From NCBI GenBank assembly GCA_030679615.1, contig JAUXSJ010000258.1, forward strand, positions 1-5,568: a stretch of 5,568 nucleotides of DNA, given 5' to 3'. The DNA is from Parachlamydiaceae bacterium (GTDB lineage Bacteria; Chlamydiota; Chlamydiia; Chlamydiales; Parachlamydiaceae). Below the pieces are notes generated by a model. It had not been told where the DNA came from, did not search any database, and was given only the letters and a program-made list of their open reading frames with translations. This document shows positions 1 to 5,250 of this stretch, piece after piece. Position numbers and translations under genes: made by a program. Numbering within the stretch: position 1 is the first letter of the stretch; every line of letters starts with the position of its first letter.

Positions 1-1
1 C

Positions 2-571
2 TTTAAAATTGCTTATGAAAATATGCGTAAAGCAATTTCAAGTTATAAAAAAGAAATTAAGCATCAAAAATTAGAAGATATTCAAAATAAAATCAATGAA
101 ATTAATAGTAATGCAAAGTTAACTGATAATGAAAAAATAAAAAAAGTTAATACTCAAATTGAACTTCATAATAAAATCAAACTTGAATTAGAAGAAAAAG
201 AAAAACAAGTTGTAGAATATAATAAGCGATTAATGGAATTGAAACAGACTGCTGTTGAAAAAGGATGGGAAGATTTCTCACGTCAAGTTTCTTTAAAAGG
301 AAGCTATCAAAAATATGAGGGAGCTTTGCAGGCTTTCAGTGAGGCTATTAAAGAGTTTGACTTAACTTTACTAAGTAATAAACATCGAGAATTATTAGAA
401 TCTTTCTTGGGTGTTTCAGTACAAGAATTGCAAGCTCGTTTAGAAAAAGATCCTATAGCTTTTAAAAAAGAAATGTTGAGTTTCTTTGGTGGTAGTGATG
501 CTGACTTGTTGATGTTCATTAGACGTCAAAACAAGATAGAAGAACTAACTAATCCACCTGCTCAACCTTAA
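2..571 (+). CDS. C-terminal part of an unrecognised coiled-coil protein
   Basis: The reading frame is open to the left edge: the codons before the first ATG (position 23) read F-K-I-A-Y-E-N. That ATG has no Shine-Dalgarno sequence, so it is probably an internal methionine of a longer protein; 190 residues are visible. Counting from that ATG, residues 1 to about 80 are very rich in Lys, Glu, Asn and Ile with regular hydrophobic spacing, typical of a long coiled coil. The rest (about 80-182) is a more mixed, probably helical domain ending in a short Asn/Pro/Ala/Gln tail. There is no membrane segment, signal peptide or catalytic motif in the visible part. I do not recognise a family. The gene ends at TAA 569-571 and is followed by a strong terminator, so it is the last gene of its transcript. 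A structural or secreted effector role is possible for such a protein but nothing here shows it. Confidence 0.8.
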   Translation, partial: FKIAYENMRKAISSYKKEIKHQKLEDIQNKINEINSNAKLTDNEKIKKVNTQIELHNKIKLELEEKEKQVVEYNKRLMELKQTAVEKGWEDFSRQVSLKGSYQKYEGALQAFSEAIKEFDLTLLSNKHRELLESFLGVSVQELQARLEKDPIAFKKEMLSFFGGSDADLLMFIRRQNKIEELTNPPAQP

Positions 572-596
572 TTGAGTTGAAAAAATTTGATTTAGC

Positions 597-637
597 AACC
601 GCGTTTGACTGAATAGTCCAATGCGGTTCTTTTTTTT
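597..637 (+). terminator. Rho-independent terminator of the coiled-coil gene
   Basis: AACCGC (597-602) pairs perfectly with GCGGTT (623-628). The stem continues inward through GTT/AAT and, after one mismatch, GACT/AGTC, closing on a GAAT loop. A run of eight T residues (630-637) follows directly. It lies 25 bp after the stop codon and is a textbook intrinsic terminator, separating this gene from the repeat region to its right. Confidence 0.9.
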
Positions 638-652
638 ATGAAAGATTTTTAC

Positions 653-666
653 GCCACTACCGTGGC
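653..666. repeat. Isolated copy of the GCCACTACCGTGGC hairpin motif
   Basis: GCCAC and GTGGC form a 5 bp stem around a TACC loop. The identical 14-mer recurs at 734-747 inside the large inverted repeat. The shorter core CTACCGTGG recurs in inverted orientation at 789-797 and 867-876, and in direct orientation at 2025-2033 in the second palindrome. This copy lies outside the arms of the 680-934 element and has no mirror partner, so it may be a remnant or a solo unit. Confidence 0.7.
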
Positions 667-679
667 TGTTTTTTATTTA

Positions 680-934
680 CATTTGTACCCCACTTTCTGT
701 GCAAGCACCTTCACGCGGGGCTAGTCGCTTAAGGCCACTACCGTGGCAAAGACGAAATGCATTGAGTTGATAATGATTTTTTTTCCGACCACGGTAGAGT
801 AGATGTTTTCATTGGTCTATCAAGGCAATGAAAAAACATCATTTTGGATTAAATGCATTTTGGTTTGCCACGGTAGAGGCTTTAAGAAACTAGCCCCGCG
901 TGAAGGTGTTTACAACGAACGTGGGGTGCAAATG
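680..934. repeat. Large imperfect inverted repeat (MITE- or REP-cluster-like)
   Basis: The left arm (680-763) and the reverse complement of the right arm (852-934) align along their whole length with about 15 differences and one single-base indel. The longest identical block is 20 bp (706-725 against 889-908). Both arms carry the CTACCGTGGC motif and end inward in ATGCAT. The 88 bp centre holds a further inverted copy of the motif (789-797) and a separate hairpin (802-840). I see no coding frame. The arms look more GC-rich than the surroundings. The element fills most of the gene-free stretch 638-1001 and ends about 70 bp before the transposase-like gene. It resembles a non-autonomous mobile element or a paired REP-type structure. 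No clear target-site duplication could be recognised at the outer ends. Confidence 0.8.
802..840. repeat. Nested hairpin at the centre of the large inverted repeat
   Basis: GATGTTTTCATTG (802-814) is complementary to CAATGAAAAAACATC (826-840), with a two-base bulge in the A/T run and an 11-base loop. It sits near the symmetry centre of the 680-934 element and would cap a very long stem-loop if the whole region were single-stranded or transcribed. Confidence 0.6.
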
Positions 935-935
935 C

Positions 936-964
936 TTGAAAAATCAATTCTCTAATGTTAAAAA
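936..964 (+). promoter_or_regulatory. Weak candidate promoter for the transposase-like gene
   Basis: TTGAAA (936-941) is followed after 17 bp by TAAAAA (959-964), which matches four of six -10 positions. It starts just outside the right arm of the inverted repeat and about 40-65 bp before the start codon. In such AT-rich DNA this kind of match is common, so it is only a candidate. Confidence 0.3.
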
Positions 965-1001
965 TTATCCTTTTTAAATACATATATTTTCAAAAGGGAA
1001 A

Positions 1002-1454
1002 ATGGCTCACTCTCATAAATCACATTATTTTCATTTAATTTGGCCTACCAAAAATCGTACAAAATGGATCAGTCCTGATATGCAATCCCGTCTTTATCCT
1101 TATATGGGCGGTATAATTAGAAATCACAATGGATCATTATTAGAAATTGGGGGAATCGAGGATAACGTACACCTTTTAATCTGTTTAAAAAATCTTGATA
1201 ATTACTCCTACTTACTTAGAGATATTAAGGCGCATTCGACACTTTGGATTCACAAAAATTTCCCTGACTTAAAAGAATTTGAGTGGCAAGAAGGGTTCAG
1301 TTCATTTTCTTTGCATTTTTCATTAATAGATACTGTCAAAAACTACATCCGCAATCAGGAAAAGCATCATAAAACGGTAACTTTTGAAGAAGAGTATTTA
1401 AAATTTTTAGATGGTCAAAATATTCAATATGATAAAAGATTTGTCTTTGGATGA
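1002..1454 (+). CDS. Y1 (IS200/RAYT-like) transposase with altered HUH motif
   Basis: This 150-residue protein has the plan of the Y1_Tnp family, single-strand DNA transposases that cut and rejoin at hairpins using a tyrosine and a metal-binding HUH motif. Visible landmarks are the opening YFHLIWPTKNR (residues 9-19), GGIEDNVHLL (50-59), the WQEGFSSFS block (95-103), and the catalytic-helix region NYIRNQEKHH (114-123), with Tyr115 the expected nucleophile and Gln119 the usual partner. The length is normal and the frame intact. The metal site normally reads H-x-H, but here residue 55 is Asn (codon AAC at 1164-1166), giving N-V-H; one base change from CAC explains it. The start is supported by AAAAGGGA directly upstream, with short spacing. 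A palindromic element lies immediately upstream, as for REP-associated transposases. The family call is firm; activity is doubtful. Confidence 0.88.
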   Translation: MAHSHKSHYFHLIWPTKNRTKWISPDMQSRLYPYMGGIIRNHNGSLLEIGGIEDNVHLLICLKNLDNYSYLLRDIKAHSTLWIHKNFPDLKEFEWQEGFSSFSLHFSLIDTVKNYIRNQEKHHKTVTFEEEYLKFLDGQNIQYDKRFVFG

Positions 1455-1483
1455 TGCAAACCAATATTAACTAAAGGCACTCT

Positions 1484-1984
1484 ATGAAAATAAGATCTCT
1501 TTTTTTTGGATTATTGATTTTTTGTCTAAATGATTTCCAAAATGCACAAGCTCAAGAAATCGAATCCGAATCTAAAATCAAATCCCAAGTCATTTCACGT
1601 CTCCAGAGATGGCCAAAAGATTTTAATGAAAAAAATATTTCAGGTGTCTGTGATATCTTTTCAGCAGATTTAAACGCTAGTTATCCTGGAAGACCGGATA
1701 AAAACTATAACGACATGTGTCGTCAGCTAACAACGGTATTAATGGATAACAATAAACAATATCGATATGAAGATCCCAAAATTGAGCAAATTATTGTCGA
1801 TAAGGATTTAGCCATTGTTCGAGTACGATGGATTCTAGTGAAAAATATAAAAGGTCAATCAGGCACGGAATTTATTAAAGAAAAAGGAATTGATGTTTTA
1901 AAGAGACAAGCAGATGGTCAGTGGAAAATTATTATTTCTCATGCGTATCCAGAAGTTGAAATAAAAAAACAATCCTTAATTTAA
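1484..1984 (+). CDS. Secreted NTF2-like (SnoaL/DUF4440-type) protein
   Basis: The protein has 166 residues. Residues 1-23 form a signal peptide: MKIR, a hydrophobic stretch FFGLLIFCL, and an AQA cleavage site before QE. The mature part fits the NTF2-like fold: an N-terminal helix with LQRWPKDFNEKNISGVCDIF (41-60, 'work through and act on' region of the DUF4440 type), then beta strands IIVDKDLAIVRVRWILV (103-119) and a final DGQWKIIISHAYPEV (144-158), where W-K-I-I is the usual last-strand signature. Proteins of this fold bind or convert small molecules or serve as assembly domains; no specific substrate can be read here. AAAGG (1473-1477) six bases before ATG supports the start. It begins 29 bp after the transposase-like gene with no terminator between, so co-transcription is likely. 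The fold assignment is moderately sure, the function unknown. Confidence 0.75.
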   Translation: MKIRSLFFGLLIFCLNDFQNAQAQEIESESKIKSQVISRLQRWPKDFNEKNISGVCDIFSADLNASYPGRPDKNYNDMCRQLTTVLMDNNKQYRYEDPKIEQIIVDKDLAIVRVRWILVKNIKGQSGTEFIKEKGIDVLKRQADGQWKIIISHAYPEVEIKKQSLI

Positions 1985-2006
1985 AACAGTAATGTCATCA
2001 ATTTTA

Positions 2007-2082
2007 GCAAACCTCTTACGTCACTACCGTGGCTGATGGAATCAGTATCCATCAGCCACCGTAGGTGACGTAAGAGGTTTGC
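2007..2082. repeat. Near-perfect 76 bp palindrome with CTACCGTGG core
   Basis: The arms 2007-2040 and 2048-2082 are complementary except for one single-base indel and one mismatch, around a 7-base loop (ATCAGTA). The arms begin GCAAACCTCTTACGTCAC and end GGCTGATGGA. Both imperfections fall inside the CACTACCGTGG motif shared with the 680-934 element. No T run follows, so it is not a typical intrinsic terminator, although a transcript would fold into a very stable hairpin that could protect or end the upstream mRNA. It starts 22 bp after the NTF2-like gene. I interpret it as a dispersed palindromic repeat of the host genome. Confidence 0.88.
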
Positions 2083-2192
2083 CTAAGTTATGAAACTGCC
2101 CTCCACGGTGCTGCTTATTTAATTTTTGACTGTTCGAGAAAGAAATAAGCTAGTGTTTTTTATAAGTGATAACGAATGAAATTTTCTCTTTC

Positions 2193-2221
2193 TTGACACG
2201 ATTAAAATGATTGGCTATCTT
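2193..2221 (+). promoter_or_regulatory. Sigma70-type promoter for the methyltransferase/oxidase unit
   Basis: TTGACA (2193-2198, perfect -35) is followed after exactly 17 bp by TATCTT (2216-2221, four of six -10 positions). It lies about 50 bp upstream of the next start codon, with transcription expected to begin near 2228. It is the best promoter match I found by eye in the window. The rest of the gene-free stretch 1985-2273 holds the palindrome and nothing else that I recognise. Confidence 0.65.
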
Positions 2222-2273
2222 GGGCCTTTTACAATTTAAATTTTATGTATCAAAGGGGTAGATAGGAATAACT

Positions 2274-2930
2274 ATGAAAATTAAACTTTTAGTGTTTTGT
2301 CTCTGGATGATGAAAAATTTTTCTTTTTGCAGCATCTTTGTGAAGCTTTTTTCTTATTTTTCTGGAAACTTAAGATATTTAGCAAACCGTCTTCCTATGT
2401 CTGATAAACGATTTCCTTCCTTTCTTGTTGCAATCAATTTATTAGAAGAGAAAAACACAAAAGTGTTAATTGAGACTGGGACAGCAAGAGATGGCGATGC
2501 AAATTTTTTTGGAGATGGTGGTTCCACAATTATATTTGGAGATTGGGCTAAACAAAATAAAGGTAAATTCTATTCTGTAGATATCGATCCTGAAGCTGTA
2601 ACCAATGCTCAAAAAGCAACTAAAGTATATGGAAATAATGTCGATGTTGTTTGCGCAAATGCCATTGAATTTTTAGCTAATTTCAATCAACCTATCGATT
2701 TTCTTTATCTTGATAGTTTTGATTTTGAATACGAACGTCCTTGGCTTTCTCAAGAACATCATTTATTTGAAATTGAAGCTGCTTTGCCTAAATTACATAA
2801 AAATAGCATTGTAATGATTGATGATTGCGGTTTAGCTTTTGGTGGGAAAGGAAAACTGGTCGTTGCGAAGTTACTTGAAAAAGGTTGGAAGAAAGTTTTT
2901 GATGGATATCAAGTGATTTTAGCTCGATAA
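2274..2930 (+). CDS. Class I SAM-dependent methyltransferase-like protein
   Basis: The protein has 218 residues. Rossmann-type methyltransferase landmarks occur in order: motif I LIETGTARDG (65-74) for binding the S-adenosylmethionine, an acidic end of strand 2 in YSVDID (100-105), NAIEFL (129-134), motif IV IDFLYLDSFD (141-150), and strand 5 IVMIDDCG (179-186). The pattern resembles the Methyltransf_24/TylF-like group, which methylate small molecules or sugars, but the acceptor cannot be inferred. Residues 1-30 are hydrophobic and aromatic, perhaps a membrane-associating helix rather than a clean signal peptide. The start is chosen because AGGA (2264-2267) lies six bases before ATG; the internal Met12, Met13 and Met42 lack such a site. 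It is preceded by a good promoter and followed 41 bp later by the oxidase gene with no terminator, so the two are probably one transcript. Confidence 0.78.
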   Translation: MKIKLLVFCLWMMKNFSFCSIFVKLFSYFSGNLRYLANRLPMSDKRFPSFLVAINLLEEKNTKVLIETGTARDGDANFFGDGGSTIIFGDWAKQNKGKFYSVDIDPEAVTNAQKATKVYGNNVDVVCANAIEFLANFNQPIDFLYLDSFDFEYERPWLSQEHHLFEIEAALPKLHKNSIVMIDDCGLAFGGKGKLVVAKLLEKGWKKVFDGYQVILAR

Positions 2931-2971
2931 AGAATTTCAATGTATCAATAATAAAAACAAGGATTTGTTAA

Positions 2972-4345
2972 ATGAATAAAAGACATTATTTATTTACGAT
3001 TTTGTTTTTATTATTATCTAATTTATTGGCTGAACCTAAGGATTTAACAGTCGTAAATAAAAAAATTGTCGTTAATGGACAAGAAGCAAATATTTTAGCC
3101 CTTACTCAGTCCAATGGAACCTTTGGGATTAGATTCAAAAAGGGACAGAATTTTGATGTTATACTTAAGAATACGCTGAATATTCCCACCTCGATTCATT
3201 GGCACGGTTTAATCCTTCCAAATCAGCAAGATGGTGTCGCTTTTGTTACTCAATTTCCATTATATCCTAACGATTCTTATCATTATCGTTTTCCTCTGGT
3301 TCAATCCGGGACTTATTGGATGCATTCACATTTTTGCTTGCAAGAACAGCAATTATTAAGCGCTCCGCTTATTATAGAAAGCCCTGAAGACGATCAAATT
3401 GTAGATCAAGAAGCGATTCTTTTTTTATCCGATTTTTCCTTTACACAACCTTCCGAAATATTTCGAAATCTAAGATGCAAATCTCATTCCAAAAAAGAGA
3501 TGTCAGATAACAATCATCCGGATCTAGTTGATGTCAATTATGATGCCTTTTTAATTAATCTGAAAACTATCAATCAACCAGATTTTTTAAAAGTTGCTTC
3601 AGGAGAAAAAATCAGATTACGGATCATCAATGCGGCAAGTTCTACAAATTTCTTCATTGATTTAGGGGCGTTAGTAGGAGAATTAATTGCCGTAGATGGA
3701 AATCGAATTCAATCTTTTTTCAGTTCTCAGTTTGAAATTAGTGTCGCGCAGAGGTTGGATATCGTTGTAACGATTCCTAATTCAGGTGATATATTTCCTA
3801 TTATTGCTATTGGAGAAGGAACTGAAATGCAAGCTGGGTACATTTTAGCAACTAACAAAATCACTGAATTCTCAAATGTATTTAAAAAACTGACTCAGAA
3901 GTCTGGTTCATTAAACAATCGTCAAGAAATGCATTTTAAAGCCTTGTTTCCACTATTGAAAAAAACTGTCGATAATGATGTGAAATTAGAGCTCGGTGGG
4001 AATATGTCTAAATATATATGGACAATTAATGGTCAAACCTGGCCAGAGGTGACTCCAATCATTGTAGAAGAGGGTCAACGGGTCCAAATCACATTTAAAA
4101 ATACGACATCCATGTCGCATCCGATGCATTTACATGGCCATGTTTTTCAAGTGAAAGCGATTAATGATCAATTAATTGATGGAGCTATGAGGGACACTGT
4201 TTTAGTCTCTCCAAATTCTTCAGTGACCATTCAGTTTGATGCAAACAATCCTGGAGTATGGCCATTACATTGTCATCTGTTATACCATTTGGAAGCAGGA
4301 ATGTTAACTGTTGTTAAGTATAAAAATTTTCAGCAACCACTTTAA
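2972..4345 (+). CDS. Exported multicopper oxidase (CopA/laccase type)
   Basis: This 457-residue, three-cupredoxin-domain enzyme couples oxidation of metal ions or phenolics to reduction of oxygen to water, probably in the periplasm. A signal peptide (MNKRHYLF, hydrophobic core, LLA cleavage near residue 20) is evident. Domain 1 (about 25-137) carries IHWHGL (75-80) and WMHSHF (116-121). Domain 2 (about 145-295) contains YDAFLIN (190-196). Domain 3 (about 335-450) carries HPMHLHGH (383-390) and HCHLLYHLEAGM (433-444). All four copper-ligand blocks are complete, including Cys434 of the type 1 site and Met444 as likely axial ligand, so it should be active. No methionine-rich insert typical of CueO-like cuprous oxidases is seen. 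AAGGA (2959-2963) eight bases before ATG supports the start. Copper tolerance inside a host vacuole is a plausible role but inferred. Confidence 0.93.
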   Translation: MNKRHYLFTILFLLLSNLLAEPKDLTVVNKKIVVNGQEANILALTQSNGTFGIRFKKGQNFDVILKNTLNIPTSIHWHGLILPNQQDGVAFVTQFPLYPNDSYHYRFPLVQSGTYWMHSHFCLQEQQLLSAPLIIESPEDDQIVDQEAILFLSDFSFTQPSEIFRNLRCKSHSKKEMSDNNHPDLVDVNYDAFLINLKTINQPDFLKVASGEKIRLRIINAASSTNFFIDLGALVGELIAVDGNRIQSFFSSQFEISVAQRLDIVVTIPNSGDIFPIIAIGEGTEMQAGYILATNKITEFSNVFKKLTQKSGSLNNRQEMHFKALFPLLKKTVDNDVKLELGGNMSKYIWTINGQTWPEVTPIIVEEGQRVQITFKNTTSMSHPMHLHGHVFQVKAINDQLIDGAMRDTVLVSPNSSVTIQFDANNPGVWPLHCHLLYHLEAGMLTVVKYKNFQQPL

Positions 4346-4350
4346 ATTAA

Positions 4351-5013
4351 TTAAACAAGTGAAATATCTGAAAACCAATATCCACTTTTCAATACCTGTT
4401 CTCCATGTTTGATTTGGAGAGGGTATTTAAATAAAGGTCCATTGGTTACAAAAGTATGATACTCACCAGCTTCACCGCATAAATCGATTCCATATGTTTT
4501 AAAATCCTTAAAAATTGCAATATTTAAAGCTTTTCCTAGGAAGGTGGGAGGGAGAATACCTTCTTTTACAGCAATAATTTCTGCTTGAAAATCATTTTCC
4601 GTGAGTTCTTTTAATATCACTTCTCTCTGATTTTGCCATAAAGGCAGTAAGGGTTGAATATGATTTTTTTCACATACGCTGTGAACCCATTGATAATGAG
4701 CTTCTATATCAATGTCTCCAAAAATACCAGTCTGTACTCCCAGTTCATTTAATGTTTTTAATTCATTTAAGAAACGATCGGTATAGGAATCCCAAGAAGC
4801 AGAACAAAAACGAATGGGGATTCCAAGAGCTTTTGCCTGAGCTTCTAAAACACTTTTATGAATACCGTGAGATCGAGATCTGTCGCCAGTTTCAATCATC
4901 ATCGTCAGGAGATAGGAGGGTTTTATTCCAGATTGAATAGCCTTATACAATGCAAGAGCAGAATCTTTTCCACCACTCCAAGAACAAAAGGATTTTTTAG
5001 TTTGATTAGTCAT
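4351..5013 (-). CDS. Dph6/DUF71-type ATP pyrophosphatase (diphthine-ammonia ligase family)
   Basis: The protein has 220 residues, a full-length single-domain member of the ATP_bind_4 (DUF71) family, N-type ATP pyrophosphatases that adenylate a carboxylate and amidate it. The PP-loop SGGKDS is at residues 13-18. Other family blocks are SHGIH (48-52), GDIDIEAHYQWVHSVC (99-114), PLLPLW (121-126) and the signature CGEAGEYHTFV (179-189) followed by NGPLF. In archaea and eukaryotes this family makes diphthamide on elongation factor 2; bacteria lack diphthamide, so the true substrate here is unknown and the eukaryotic name should not be transferred. The start codon has no Shine-Dalgarno site; the upstream 27 bases are almost purely A/T. 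The gene converges on the multicopper oxidase with only 5 bp between the two stop codons, leaving no room for separate terminators. Confidence 0.88.
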   Translation of the reverse strand: MTNQTKKSFCSWSGGKDSALALYKAIQSGIKPSYLLTMMIETGDRSRSHGIHKSVLEAQAKALGIPIRFCSASWDSYTDRFLNELKTLNELGVQTGIFGDIDIEAHYQWVHSVCEKNHIQPLLPLWQNQREVILKELTENDFQAEIIAVKEGILPPTFLGKALNIAIFKDFKTYGIDLCGEAGEYHTFVTNGPLFKYPLQIKHGEQVLKSGYWFSDISLV

Positions 5014-5051
5014 TTTAAATATATGTATTAATTAATTGTTAAAGCATTGCA

Positions 5052-5184
5052 GTAGTGACGTATAAAATTACAGGAATAGACAGGAATACTCATCAGGCTA
5101 ATGTCATCAATTTAAGATAATTTTCATTGGAATGTGATTGAAATTAGCTTAGCCTCTTGCGTATACCTGTCTATCCTGTAATTT
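5052..5184. repeat. Third intergenic imperfect inverted repeat
   Basis: The arms 5065-5100 and 5149-5184 are mutually complementary with several mismatches and indels; the best block is AAATTACAGG(A)ATAGACAGG, followed by ATAC and AGGCTA. It also shares exact blocks with the 2007-2082 region: GTAGTGACGTA at 5052-5062 is the reverse complement of 2017-2027, and TAATGTCATCAATTT at 5099-5113 equals 1990-2004. CCTCTTGCGT (5153-5162) matches CCTCTTACGT (2012-2021) with one difference. No coding frame is seen. It fills most of the gap between the pyrophosphatase and the amino-acid carrier and looks like a diverged, mosaic member of the same dispersed repeat family. Confidence 0.7.
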
Positions 5185-5206
5185 TTGCGTTATTAATCGC
5201 CGCGTA

Positions 5207-5232
5207 AGTTTAAAGAATCGTTCCTTTAAACT
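5207..5232 (-). terminator. Hairpin downstream of the BrnQ-type gene, possible terminator
   Basis: AGTTTAAAG (5207-5215) and CTTTAAACT (5224-5232) form a 9 bp perfect stem around an 8-base loop, 18 bp past the carrier stop codon on the minus strand. There is no T run on the distal side in that orientation and the stem is A/T-rich, so termination would be weak. Confidence 0.35.
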
Positions 5233-5250
5233 CTATAAAATACATTTCTT

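Noticed and set aside
23..25. ATG at 23 as the true start of the first gene
   Set aside because: The frame stays open to the window edge and there is no Shine-Dalgarno sequence before it, so a start further left is more likely.
307..519. Minus-strand open frame of 70 codons
   Set aside because: It lies wholly inside the coiled-coil gene on the opposite strand, has no ribosome site and its composition is that of an antisense shadow.
653..876. Possible CRISPR array from recurring CTACCGTGG units
   Set aside because: The copies are in both orientations, short and unevenly spaced, and there are no uniform spacers or cas genes.
680..934. Possible structured non-coding RNA or riboswitch ahead of the transposase-like gene
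   Set aside because: The symmetry runs through the whole element and its motif recurs in another intergenic region, which fits a DNA repeat better; no known riboswitch core could be recognised.
2007..2082. Intrinsic terminator for the NTF2-like gene
   Set aside because: The stem is far longer than usual and no T run follows it; it may still affect the transcript, but repeat is the better call.
4752..4940. Plus-strand open frame of 62 codons
   Set aside because: It is antisense to the Dph6-family gene, whose conserved motifs span the same region; no independent coding evidence.
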